In this document: positions 23,098 to 32,400 of the stretch, in pieces | Layout: every line of letters starts with the position of its first letter | Numbering within the stretch: the first letter of the stretch is position 1 | DNA from: JBAWXE01 sp037144255 | Lineage (GTDB): Bacteria; Bacteroidota; Bacteroidia; Chitinophagales; Chitinophagaceae | NCBI GenBank assembly: GCA_037144255.1 | Contig: JBAWXE010000022.1 | Location: 1 to 32,678, forward strand | Direction: 5' to 3' | Length of the DNA stretch: 32,678 bases | Position numbers and translations under genes: made by a program | The notes under the pieces: generated by a model | Told to the model about the DNA's origin: nothing | Databases searched by the model: none | The model's input: the letters and a program-made list of their open reading frames with translations, nothing else

Positions 23098-23852
23098 GAT
23101 TGGTATTGCTTATGCAATGCTACAAAATCTGCCACAGACAGTTGTTCTGCACGCTTGCTCATTATCTCATTAGCCAATGCCTCCGGTGGCAATGTGCCTC
23201 TCAGCGCGTTTCTCAGGGTCTTACGCCTTTGGTTGAAACCCGCTTTTACCAGTTGTATGAATTTCTTTTTATCGGTAATACCATGTGGGTTATGCAAGCT
23301 GCTAAATTTGATCACTCCGCTCACAACATTTGGTGCTGGGGTAAAACAGTTGGCATGCACATCAAACAGGTATTCCACTTTATAAAATGCCTGCATCAGT
23401 ACACTTAGTATACCATATAGTTTCGATCCCGGTCCTTCTGCCACTCTTTGTGCCACTTCCTTTTGGAACATCCCTATCACTTCGTCCACATAGGGCTCCC
23501 ATTCCAGCACTTTGAACAATATAGGAGAAGAAATATTATATGGGAAGTTCCCCACTATACTGAAATTACTGTCAAATGGCATATCTGCCTTCAGTATATC
23601 CTGCTGTATGATCTTTCCCTGCAATACGGGGTAGGTCTTATACAAATACTGCACTTTTTCCTCATCTATCTCTATGGCCTTATACGCCACATCCCCCCAC
23701 TCTATCAGGTATTTGGTCAGTGCTCCCCCACCCGGCCCTATCTCCAAAAGCCGCATCCCTGCCACATGTCCCACTTGCGCAGCTATCTTCTTGCACATAT
23801 TCTCATCATGCAAAAAGTGTTGGCCCAAACTCTTCTTTAGTGTGTATTGCAT
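23094..23852 (-). CDS. rsmA: 16S rRNA dimethyladenosine transferase RsmA (KsgA)
   Basis: This 252-residue enzyme dimethylates the two adjacent adenines in helix 45 of 16S rRNA late in small-subunit assembly. Signature blocks: KKSLGQHFLHD (6-16), the SAM-binding EIGPGGGALT (37-46), acidic EID (61-63), QQD (83-85) and motif IV NFPYNISSPI (102-111). The C-terminal AGFNQRRKTLRNAL segment is the typical rRNA-contact helix. A promoter (23857-23887) ends only four bases before the ATG, so the transcript is probably leaderless. The next gene overlaps by four bases. Confidence 0.96.
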   Translation of the reverse strand: MQYTLKKSLGQHFLHDENMCKKIAAQVGHVAGMRLLEIGPGGGALTKYLIEWGDVAYKAIEIDEEKVQYLYKTYPVLQGKIIQQDILKADMPFDSNFSIVGNFPYNISSPILFKVLEWEPYVDEVIGMFQKEVAQRVAEGPGSKLYGILSVLMQAFYKVEYLFDVHANCFTPAPNVVSGVIKFSSLHNPHGITDKKKFIQLVKAGFNQRRKTLRNALRGTLPPEALANEIMSKRAEQLSVADFVALHKQYQS

Positions 23853-23856
23853 CTTG

Positions 23857-23887
23857 CAAAAGTCTTTAGTTAATTCGAAAACCCAAA
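23857..23887 (-). promoter_or_regulatory. rsmA: Promoter of rsmA, predicted leaderless
   Basis: On the minus strand TTTG (23887-23884) is followed after exactly 19 bases by GACTTTTG (23864-23857), one base off TAnnTTTG. Four bases separate it from the rsmA ATG, so transcription should begin at or next to the start codon. Confidence 0.5.
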
Positions 23888-23901
23888 TTTAGTTTTTCAA
23901 A

Positions 23902-23933
23902 TATGAACGTATCGAGCTATACTTATAACTTTG
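23902..23933 (+). promoter_or_regulatory. Promoter of the aminopeptidase-pdxA operon
   Basis: TATG at 23902-23905 (one mismatch to TTTG) and TAACTTTG at 23926-23933 are 20 bases apart. The ATG follows at 23954. It is divergent to the rsmA promoter. Confidence 0.5.
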
Positions 23934-23953
23934 CAGCTCAATAATCACTTAGC

Positions 23954-25390
23954 ATGGAATTCAAAATAGTACAGAATCAAGGTAAAAAACATCAGTTATA
24001 TATCATAGATGCTGTTACCTCTCTCAAACAAATTACTGAATTAACAGATCAGGAACGCGCTTATGCTACCCAATCTTGTAAAGATGAATCTACACTCATC
24101 ACTATCAATCAGTACGATCGTTTTGTATTCATCTATTTTCTGAAGGCAAAGAAAACAGCTACGCTTACAGATGAGGCTGCTCGTAAAACAGGTGCCGAAT
24201 TACAAGCTATCTGTGCCAAACATAAACTGGATGATATTTCTATCTCCAATCTTTGTAGTACTACTCATGCTTCTTATCTGGTAGGCGAAGGTATGGCTCT
24301 GGCCAATTACCAATTCCTTAAATACAGAAGCGATGCTAAGAAGATCACTTTCTCTCTCAACACTGTAAGCTTTACCAAAAAGTCTATCACTGTCAAGGAG
24401 CTGGACCAACTGAATATCATTACCACTGCTATATACAAGGCGCGTACTCTGGTCAACGAACCTTTGAATTATCTCACTGCTACTCAGTTATCAAAAGAGA
24501 TAACAGACATGGGCAAGGAAGCTGGTTTCAAAGTAACGGTGCTTAACAAGGCACAAATAGAAAAAGAAAAGATGGGCGGCATACTGGCCGTTAATCGTGG
24601 TAGCATCCTCCCTCCTACTTTCACTGTCATGGAGTACAAACCTCGCAAGGCGCTCAACAAAACACCTATAGTACTGGTAGGTAAGGGTATCGTATACGAT
24701 ACAGGCGGCCTCTCTCTGAAACCTACTCCTGCATCTATGGATCGTATGAAGAGCGATATGAGTGGTGCTGCTCTGGTATCTGGCGCTATGTATGCCATTG
24801 CAAAAATGCAATTACCATTACATGTTATTGCTTTAGTACCTGCTACTGAAAATCGCCCGGGCGAAAATGCTTATACCCCAGGCGATGTCATCACTATGTA
24901 TGGTGGCACTACCGTAGAGGTATTAAATACCGATGCCGAAGGTCGTTTGGTTTTGGCCGATGCATTGCATTGGGCCAAACGTTACAAGCCTGAATTAGTA
25001 ATAGATTTCGCTACGCTTACAGGGGCTGCTGCCGCTGCCATTGGTGATCATGGTATCGTTTGTATGGGTACTGCTGCAGACAATACTAAAAAATCATTCT
25101 CTAATAGTGGCGATCGTCAGTACGAAAGACTGGCCGAATTCCCGCTCTGGGATGAGTATGGCGATATGATCAAATCAGACATCGCAGACCTGAAGAATAT
25201 AGGCGGCCCTACAGGTGGTGCTATCACCGCAGGTAAGTTCCTCCAACATTTTACCGATTACCCTTGGATGCATTTTGACATTGCCGGCGTATCTTTCGCT
25301 ACTGCTAAACGTAATTATACTACTATTGGCGGTACAGGTTACGGTATGCGTATGCTGCTCGATTTCTTGATGCACTATGGTAAAGCTTAA
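23954..25390 (+). CDS. Leucyl aminopeptidase, M17 family
   Basis: A 478-residue cytosolic M17 metallo-aminopeptidase that removes N-terminal residues from peptides. The signature NTDAEGRL is at 325-332. The metal and catalytic residues are all present: K244 and D249 (VGKGIVYDTGG), K256, D268 (MKSDMSGAA), D327, E329 and R331. The N-terminal 160 residues are the variable macrodomain-like part that helps form the hexamer. It is 18 bases upstream of pdxA, probably in the same transcript, and has its own promoter at 23902-23933. Confidence 0.95.
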   Translation: MEFKIVQNQGKKHQLYIIDAVTSLKQITELTDQERAYATQSCKDESTLITINQYDRFVFIYFLKAKKTATLTDEAARKTGAELQAICAKHKLDDISISNLCSTTHASYLVGEGMALANYQFLKYRSDAKKITFSLNTVSFTKKSITVKELDQLNIITTAIYKARTLVNEPLNYLTATQLSKEITDMGKEAGFKVTVLNKAQIEKEKMGGILAVNRGSILPPTFTVMEYKPRKALNKTPIVLVGKGIVYDTGGLSLKPTPASMDRMKSDMSGAALVSGAMYAIAKMQLPLHVIALVPATENRPGENAYTPGDVITMYGGTTVEVLNTDAEGRLVLADALHWAKRYKPELVIDFATLTGAAAAAIGDHGIVCMGTAADNTKKSFSNSGDRQYERLAEFPLWDEYGDMIKSDIADLKNIGGPTGGAITAGKFLQHFTDYPWMHFDIAGVSFATAKRNYTTIGGTGYGMRMLLDFLMHYGKA

Positions 25391-25408
25391 TTTTTAAACA
25401 CAATCGCA

Positions 25409-26488
25409 ATGCAACCAAATCATGACAAACCGGTCATAGGTATTACCACAGGAGACCTGAATGGTATCGGTATGGAGTTGATCATAAAGACTTTTTCGGA
25501 TAGCAGAATGTTAGACCTCTGCACTCCGGTAATATTTGCATCTAACAAGGTGGTCAATTATTATCGCCGTATCACTCCAGATCATCCTTTCAACTTCACC
25601 AGCACCAAAGACCTCACCAAACTGAATCCTAAACAGGTGAATATCTTCAACTGCTGGGAAGAAGAAGTGCCTCTACAACCTGGTACGCTTACAGATACAG
25701 GTGGCAAATATGCTATTCGTTCTCTGATGGTAGCTGCTCAGTGCCTGAAGGATGGACAGCTGGACGGTTTGGTCACTGCTCCTATACACAAAGCCAATAC
25801 ACATGTTACCGATTTCAACTACACCGGCCACACCCCTTTTCTCAAAGAAAAATTTGGGGCAAAGGATGTAGTGATGATATTGTATAGCGAACTGCTCCGT
25901 GTGGCACTGGCTACAGAACATATACCTGTATCAAAAGTATCTGCTGCTATTACTAAAGATGTTCTGAATTCTAAATTGACGATCCTCCGCGATAGCTTGG
26001 TGAAAGATTTCGGTATCGACAAACCTCGTATCGCTGTCTTGGGTCTTAACCCTCATGCAGGCGACGATGGCCAAATAGGTGACGAAGAAAAGACGGTTAT
26101 CAAACCTGTGATAGATGCCATGCAACAACAAGGGCACTTAGTATATGGGCCTTATGGTGCAGATGCTTTCTTTGCCCGCCAACATTACAAGGAATTCGAT
26201 GCAGTACTGGCCATGTATCACGACCAGGGCTTAGTAGCTTTCAAGACCCTTGCCAATGGCGAAGGGGTGAACTATACTGCGGGCTTGCCCATAGTGCGCA
26301 CCTCTCCCGATCATGGTACCGCTTTCGATATCGCTGGTAGGAATATTGCAGACCCTGCCTCATTCCGCGAATCTGTCTTCCAATGCCTGCAACTTATCGA
26401 GCAACGCACTAATTATGCTGCTAATACTGTCAATCCACTCCGCAGAGGCAAAATAGAGAAAGAGAAGGGTACTGAAGAAGTAGTATAG
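25409..26488 (+). CDS. pdxA: 4-hydroxythreonine-4-phosphate dehydrogenase PdxA
   Basis: A 359-residue enzyme of the deoxyxylulose-5-phosphate-dependent pyridoxal phosphate pathway. It oxidises and decarboxylates 4-phosphohydroxy-threonine, which then enters PdxJ. The three metal-binding histidines are in their family contexts: H141 (YTGHTPFLKE), H216 (LNPHAGDDGQIGDEE) and H271 (MYHDQGLVAFKTL). The N-terminal GITTGDLNGIGMELI is the typical start. It closes a two-gene operon and is followed by a factor-independent terminator at 26510. pdxJ is not in the window. Confidence 0.95.
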   Translation: MQPNHDKPVIGITTGDLNGIGMELIIKTFSDSRMLDLCTPVIFASNKVVNYYRRITPDHPFNFTSTKDLTKLNPKQVNIFNCWEEEVPLQPGTLTDTGGKYAIRSLMVAAQCLKDGQLDGLVTAPIHKANTHVTDFNYTGHTPFLKEKFGAKDVVMILYSELLRVALATEHIPVSKVSAAITKDVLNSKLTILRDSLVKDFGIDKPRIAVLGLNPHAGDDGQIGDEEKTVIKPVIDAMQQQGHLVYGPYGADAFFARQHYKEFDAVLAMYHDQGLVAFKTLANGEGVNYTAGLPIVRTSPDHGTAFDIAGRNIADPASFRESVFQCLQLIEQRTNYAANTVNPLRRGKIEKEKGTEEVV

Positions 26489-26509
26489 TATTACCTTATT
26501 CATATTCAT

Positions 26510-26539
26510 AAAATGCACGCTATTTCAGCGTGCATTTTT
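26510..26539 (+). terminator. Terminator after pdxA
   Basis: AAAATGCACGC (26510-26520) pairs with GCGTGCATTTT (26528-26538), 11 bp with a 7-base loop, ending in five Ts. It lies 21 bases after the pdxA stop. Confidence 0.9.
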
Positions 26540-26622
26540 CATTTCACCATACCTTTCAGATATTAGAATAAACTCGTTATAAATACTGCTTATTTAATAG
26601 TACTTTATTATAGCTCCTACCT

Positions 26623-26630
26623 TAACTTTG
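26623..26630 (+). promoter_or_regulatory. -7 element of the M16 peptidase operon
   Basis: TAACTTTG is a full match to TAnnTTTG and lies 24 bases before the ATG at 26655. No good -33 element was found at the expected distance. Confidence 0.4.
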
Positions 26631-26654
26631 GCTCTTGTTTTTAAAGAATGAACT

Positions 26655-27899
26655 ATGCTTCGATTTGAGAAATTTACGCTTGAGAATGGATTACGTGTGA
26701 TAGTACATGAAGACCGCACCACCCCTATGGCAGCTGTCAACATACTCTACGATATTGGTGCGCGTGATGAGGATCCTGAACGTACAGGCTTTGCTCATTT
26801 GTTCGAACATCTGATGTTCGGTGGCTCTGTGAATATACCTGAGTACGACGAACCATTGCAAATGGCAGGTGGCGAGAACAACGCATATACTACCAACGAT
26901 ATTACCAATTACTATATTCAGCTACCACTCAAAAATCTGGAAACAGCTTTTTGGCTGGAAAGCGATCGAATGTTATCTCTTGCTTTCAGCGAGAAAAGTT
27001 TAGATGTGCAACGCAAAGTAGTATCAGAAGAGTTCAAAGAACATTATCTGAACAAACCTTATGGCGATGCATGGAAACATATGCGCATGCTGGCTTACAA
27101 AAAACACCCTTACCAATGGATGACCATAGGCAAGGAACTGAAACATATCGAAGAAGCAGAACTGGAACATGTAAAAGCTTTCTTCCAAAAACATTACTCA
27201 CCTGTCAATGCTGTAATGTGCGTAGCAGGTAATGTGAGTGTTGAGGAGGTACGCGCCTTATCAGAAAAATGGTTTGGCAGTATTCCTGCCGGCGAACGCT
27301 ATCTGCGCTCATTATCAGCAGAGCCTCGCCAACAGGAAGCTCGTACAGAGACCGTAACTGCCGATGTGCCTTTAGATGCACTATACAAAGCATGGCATAT
27401 GGCTGGCCGTCTGGAAGCTCCTTACTATGCCGCCGATCTTATTTCAGAGATCATGGGCAATGGCTATTCTTCTCGTCTCTACCAACGTTTAGTAAAAGAA
27501 CTACAATTATTCAGCAACCTCAGTTGTTATCATACCGGTAGTAACGATCCGGGACTGTTGGTAGTAGAAGGTAAGATAGTAGATGGCAAAACTTTAGAAG
27601 AAGCGAATGCTGCTGTAGAAGCAGAGATACAGAAACTCATGGATCATGGTGTGACTGATGATGAGCTCACCAAAGCCAAGAACAAGATAGAGGCTATGAT
27701 CTCCTTCGAGGATATGAGCATCTTATCTCGTGCTAATAATCTGGCGTATTACGAATTACTGGGCGATGCAGAAATGATCAACGCAGAATTAGGTCACTAT
27801 CAGGCTGTTACTGCCGAATACTTGCAAGCTACCGCACGCGATATTTTCAGAGCAGATAATTGCAATACCTTGTTCTACAAAAAGAAAGCCACAGCATAA
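26655..27899 (+). CDS. M16-family zinc peptidase (pitrilysin/insulinase type)
   Basis: A 414-residue single-repeat-pair M16 peptidase. The inverted zinc motif HxxEH is intact at 48-52 (FAHLFEHLMFGGS), and the downstream Glu ligand lies in VVSEEFKEHY (125-129). The C-terminal M16 half (about 170-380) has the FLELVKELQLF-type RLYQRLVKELQLFSN segment. The enzyme would degrade unfolded or small peptides. No signal peptide is visible, so it is probably cytoplasmic. It has its own -7 element and lies 38 bases upstream of the next gene in the same direction. Confidence 0.92.
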   Translation: MLRFEKFTLENGLRVIVHEDRTTPMAAVNILYDIGARDEDPERTGFAHLFEHLMFGGSVNIPEYDEPLQMAGGENNAYTTNDITNYYIQLPLKNLETAFWLESDRMLSLAFSEKSLDVQRKVVSEEFKEHYLNKPYGDAWKHMRMLAYKKHPYQWMTIGKELKHIEEAELEHVKAFFQKHYSPVNAVMCVAGNVSVEEVRALSEKWFGSIPAGERYLRSLSAEPRQQEARTETVTADVPLDALYKAWHMAGRLEAPYYAADLISEIMGNGYSSRLYQRLVKELQLFSNLSCYHTGSNDPGLLVVEGKIVDGKTLEEANAAVEAEIQKLMDHGVTDDELTKAKNKIEAMISFEDMSILSRANNLAYYELLGDAEMINAELGHYQAVTAEYLQATARDIFRADNCNTLFYKKKATA

Positions 27900-27937
27900 C
27901 ATAATATCATTACCATAATTATAAAATATATAACTAC

Positions 27938-28918
27938 ATGCTTTTCGAGGGCAAATTTGCAGATGGCAACAACAAGTTCCACAACCGTATCACAAAACTC
28001 TTTGGCATAGACTACCCTATAGTACAGGCGGGTATGCTTTGGGCTTCGGGTTGGCGCCTTGCTTCTGCTGTTAGCAATGCAGGTGGCTTAGGTCTTATTG
28101 GCGCGGGTAGCATGTACCCCGATGTTTTGCTGGAACATGTGCAGAAGTGCAAACAAGCTACTAATAAGCCTTTCGGTGTTAACCTCCCTTTGCTATACCC
28201 TGATATCGATAAGCACATAGACACCATCATCAAAGAAAAAGTACCTATTGTATTCACATCTGCCGGCAACCCTAAAACATGGACCGCCAAACTGAAAGAA
28301 CACGGTATCGTAGTAGTGCATGTAGTATCCAGTGCCAAGTTCGCTCTCAAGTGTCAGGAGGCCGGTGTAGATGCCGTTGTTGCAGAAGGCTTTGAAGCAG
28401 GTGGTCATAATGGTCGCGAAGAGACCACTACGCTCTGCCTCATCCCTGCGGTGCGTCAGGCTATCTCTATCCCTCTTATAGCTGCGGGTGGCATAGCTAC
28501 AGGCCGTGCCATGTATGCTATGATGTCTTTAGGTGCAGAGGCTGTGCAGATAGGCAGCCGCTTTGTATGCAGCAATGAGGCTTCTAGTCACCAGTCTTTC
28601 AAAGAGTCTGTACTAGCTGCCAACGAAGGTGACACAGTACTTACCATGAAGAAGCTCACTCCTGTGCGCCTCATCAAGAATCATTTCTACCAGCAAGTAC
28701 AAGAGGCCGAGAACAAATGCGCCTCTAACGAAGAGATGCAAGCCCTGCTGGGTCGTGCACGTGCCAAGAAAGGCATGTTCGAAGGCGATATGCAGGAAGG
28801 CGAACTGGAAATAGGTCAGGTCAGCAGTATCATCAAGGATATCAAACCTGCCTCTGAGATCGTCAGCGATATCTGGAACGAGTTCCGCCATACAGCAGCG
28901 CAACCTTTCTCTTACTGA
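27938..28918 (+). CDS. Nitronate monooxygenase / FabK-like FMN enzyme
   Basis: A 326-residue FMN-binding TIM-barrel protein of the nitronate monooxygenase (2-nitropropane dioxygenase) family. Visible blocks: DYPIVQAGMLWAS near the start, GVNLPLLYP, VVHVVSS, EGFEAGGHNG (with the candidate catalytic His) and the FMN-phosphate site AAGGIATGRAM...GAEAVQIGSRFV. The same fold includes enoyl-ACP reductase II (FabK), and motifs alone do not separate the two. The C-terminal extension (EGELEIGQVSSIIKDIKPASEIVSDIWNE) is common in this branch. It is likely co-transcribed with the M16 peptidase, with no obvious functional link. Confidence 0.87.
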   Translation: MLFEGKFADGNNKFHNRITKLFGIDYPIVQAGMLWASGWRLASAVSNAGGLGLIGAGSMYPDVLLEHVQKCKQATNKPFGVNLPLLYPDIDKHIDTIIKEKVPIVFTSAGNPKTWTAKLKEHGIVVVHVVSSAKFALKCQEAGVDAVVAEGFEAGGHNGREETTTLCLIPAVRQAISIPLIAAGGIATGRAMYAMMSLGAEAVQIGSRFVCSNEASSHQSFKESVLAANEGDTVLTMKKLTPVRLIKNHFYQQVQEAENKCASNEEMQALLGRARAKKGMFEGDMQEGELEIGQVSSIIKDIKPASEIVSDIWNEFRHTAAQPFSY

Positions 28919-28981
28919 TAATATCCGACTATGGTCATACCTGGATAAATATCAATGCCCGCGCATACCCTTTTGTCAAAA

Positions 28982-29009
28982 AGATAGTAACTTAGTAAGC
29001 TAACTATCT
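28982..29009. promoter_or_regulatory. Hairpin directly before the small secreted-protein gene
   Basis: AGATAGT (28982-28988) pairs with ACTATCT (29003-29009), and CTTA (28991-28994) pairs with TAAG (28996-28999) inside. It ends four bases before the ATG at 29014. It could be an operator or could limit translation; no T-run follows, so it is a poor terminator. Confidence 0.45.
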
Positions 29010-29013
29010 GATA

Positions 29014-29430
29014 ATGAACAGAATTCTTCTGCTATGCATGGCTATGTGCCTCAGCGCTAGCCTGAATGCACAAACCAATTCTCAATACACCGAAAAGGAT
29101 TATGCACGTCATCCTCTATGGATCAAGATGATATCCGACCCTAATACCAATTACTTCGAAGCAGAGAAGGCTTATAAGATATACTTCCAACACCACCCAA
29201 AACCCGAAGGCGAACACGATGTGATAGGCGAGCATGAGGCACGTGAGAAACGCCTGTCAAAACGCGAACGCCAAAAGATACAAGCCGACAACCGCCTTCG
29301 ACTGGATGTAAAGAAGTATGAGCATTGGCATATGAAGATGCAACCCTATGTACAGTCCGATGGCAGAATACTCAGTACTGACGAAAGACTGCAAATATGG
29401 AAAGAACAACAAGCCACACCTAACAAGTAA
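29014..29430 (+). CDS. Small exported protein of unknown function
   Basis: A 138-residue protein with a signal peptide (MNRILLLCMAMCLSASLNA-Q, cleavage near residue 19). The mature part is helical, charged and rich in Lys, Arg, Glu and His (EGEHDVIGEHEAREKRLSKRERQK), with an aromatic stretch NYFEAEKAYKIYFQHHP. I recognise no enzymatic domain. It lies 23 bases before the large T9SS protein in the same direction and is probably co-transcribed, so it may be a companion of that protein's export or assembly; this is inferred from position only. Confidence 0.8.
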   Translation: MNRILLLCMAMCLSASLNAQTNSQYTEKDYARHPLWIKMISDPNTNYFEAEKAYKIYFQHHPKPEGEHDVIGEHEAREKRLSKRERQKIQADNRLRLDVKKYEHWHMKMQPYVQSDGRILSTDERLQIWKEQQATPNK

Positions 29431-29453
29431 TACTTCATTCTAATCATTCGATC

Positions 29454-32400
29454 ATGAGATCTTCTTTACTCACTATACTTTTTGTTTGCACTATTACTGC
29501 AGCTATGTCGCAGACGCTAGGCACCTGGAGCAACACAGGTCCTATACAATTCCCTGTGAACGTAAGCGGACAAGTAGATGGCATCGGCCGCACTTGCCAG
29601 ATCAAATTTCATCCTACTAACCCGCAGAAGATGTATGCGGTAAGTGCATCGGGTGGGCTCTTCATCAGCAGTAACAATGGCCTTACATGGGCACCTACAC
29701 TGGGTACAGATCAGCTGCCTACTACGGCATGTGCCTCTGTATGTATAGATTACACCAACGATAACATCCTCTACCTCTCTACCGGAGACCCTAACTATTA
29801 CGGCGACGACTTCGGTATATGGAAGAGCACTAATGGTGGCAACACCTGGGCTGCATCCAATGCAGGCATTGGCAATCGTATGGCGGTAGAGATACTCATG
29901 GACCCTAACGACCACACAGTACTGGTAGCTGCTACCGATGATGGTATATGGAAGAGTACAAACTCCGGCGCAACATGGACAGGACAGTTCACAGGCAAGC
30001 ATTTCCGCGATATGAAGCTGAAGCCTACTACCCGCACACTCTATGCTGTTACCGAAATGGAGTTCTACAAAAGCACCGACTTTGGTAATACATGGACACA
30101 GGTCACTAGCGGTGTCACTCCACCTGCCAACAATGGTGGTATGCGCATAGCTGTAAGTCCTGCTGATACCAATAGAGTATATGTAGCCACTACCGATGGT
30201 TTTGGTATTGTATTCCGGTCTAATGATGGCGCACAAACATTTACTCAGATATACAGTAGCACTACACAGTGTGTGGTATGCTACGATACTTCAGTTACTT
30301 CAGGGTCGCAGGGCGATTACAATTTCGACCTTACTGCCAACCCTACCAATGCTGACGAGGTGATACTGGTATCGCATTGCGTATGGCGCTCTATAGATGG
30401 TGGCTACAACTGGGGCTGGAGAACCCAATGGTGGAATCAGGTACATACCGATATGCACCATATCGAGTTCAACCCATATAACCCTACCCAACTCTTCAAT
30501 GCCAACGATGGTGGTGTATGGCTCTCTACCGATCCTCTGGCTACTGCCTGGGGCCCACGTGCCGATGGCCTCGCAGCCAGCGAGATATACCACGCCGCAC
30601 AAAGCCAAAAGATACGCCAACTGATAAGCATAGGTACTCAAGACAATGGCGAACTCTACTTTGATGGCATATGGAAGTGCAATCGGGGTGGCGACTGGGG
30701 CTCTGTATGCTCTTTCGATTATCTAGGTACAGGCAGTACCGTATGGTACTTGGATGCCGGCAACAGACGCAACCTGCAACCACTTGCGGGCGACCAATCC
30801 TTTGCGCTGCCATATCTGGCAGGCTATGCTAATGCAGTGGCTTTCCATCCCAATGTGCCCAATGTAGCTTACTTGGCTAAGGATACTATCTACCGAAGTA
30901 CAGACATTAACGCCAATCCGCCAACATGGACACAGATAGACATTTTCAGTGGCAGCACATTAGATGTCAGTTTCTGTGCAGCAGATAGCAATATAGTATA
31001 TGCCGTTGGCGATGATGGCTATATCTACCGCTGCGATAATGCACTGGCTGCCAACCCTATTTTCGTGGCTTTCCTTACTCCTTTTACTACTACCAACGGT
31101 GCCAGCATAGCTACCAACAAGAGCGATCCTAACATAGTGTATCTCAGCTGTGGCAACAGGCTATACCGCTCTGCCAACAAAGGGCAGACATGGACCAACA
31201 TCACTTACAATCTGCCCAACCTCAATATCCGAAAGGTATTTCACGATGACTACTTGCCTAACGAAAGACTGTATGTCAACTCAGGCTCTTATGTATACTA
31301 CAAGGACAATACCACTACTACCTGGACCAATTACAGCAATGCATACGGCTTGCCATCTGTAGCCAATGTGTCCGATTTTATGATGTATAACAATGGTACA
31401 TCAGCATCTGTACTGCGCCTATCTACCTATGGCCGTGGGCTTTGGGAATGCGCTATGAATGTGAACCTGCCTCCTGCATGTACTTTTACTGCCGACAAAC
31501 AAAACATTTGCGCAGACGATACGGTACACTACACAGGTACACTCTTTGGCAACTATACTTCTTATAGCTGGACATTCCCCGGTGGTATACCTGCTACCTC
31601 TACTGCTTTGAATCCCGTAGTAGTATACCCTGCCAATGGCACTTACAATGCTATCCTTACTGCTACAGGCCCGGGAGGTATTACTGCCGATACACAGTTC
31701 AGTTACATAGTAGTATCTCTGGGTATAGGTGGTACCATACAAGAAGGTTTCGAAGGCCCTACTTACCCGTCTACGGGCTGGTCACTGGCATCGCATACAG
31801 GTGCCGCATGGACAGTTACAGGTATTGGCGGCGGTTTTGGTACCAGTGCGCACAGTATACTGGCCGATAATTTTGATAACGATGGCGGTGGCCAGCACGA
31901 TGCCATCATTTCTCCTAAGATCAATCTTACTGGTGCTACCAACCCTTATGTCACTTTCGATAGGGCCTATGCACGCTACCCGGGTTATAATGATAGCCTG
32001 ATGGTGCAAGTATCTACCGACTGTGGTAAACACTACGCACCTGTGTATATCAAGTACGATACTGCACTGGCTACTGCACCCGACAAAACAGACAGTATCT
32101 TCAAACCTACGGCTGCACAATGGCGCAAAGACACCATATGGCTCACAGCCTATGTAGGTAATAGTGTGATGCTCTCCTTCGAGAATATTGGCCATTACGG
32201 ACAAGCACTATACTTAGATAATATCAATATAGTAGGTGCCCTGGGTGTTGAGCCTATAGCCGACAACTACAGCCTGAAAGTATATCCTAATCCTACTACA
32301 GGTTTGCTGAATATCAGTGCCGAAGGTCTGCAAGGTAATAACGCTACTATCTCTTGTTACGACATAGTAGGTAAGCTGATACTACAACGCACACTCAGCA

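Noticed and set aside
22459..23385. 308-residue open frame on the plus strand across the dehydrogenase and rsmA genes
   Set aside because: It runs antisense through two clearly recognised genes with intact catalytic motifs, has no family pattern and is rich in Cys, His and Tyr as mirror frames are.
29517..30236. 239-residue minus-strand open frame inside the propeller gene
   Set aside because: Mirror frame of the Thr/Asn-rich propeller; no signal peptide, motif or promoter.
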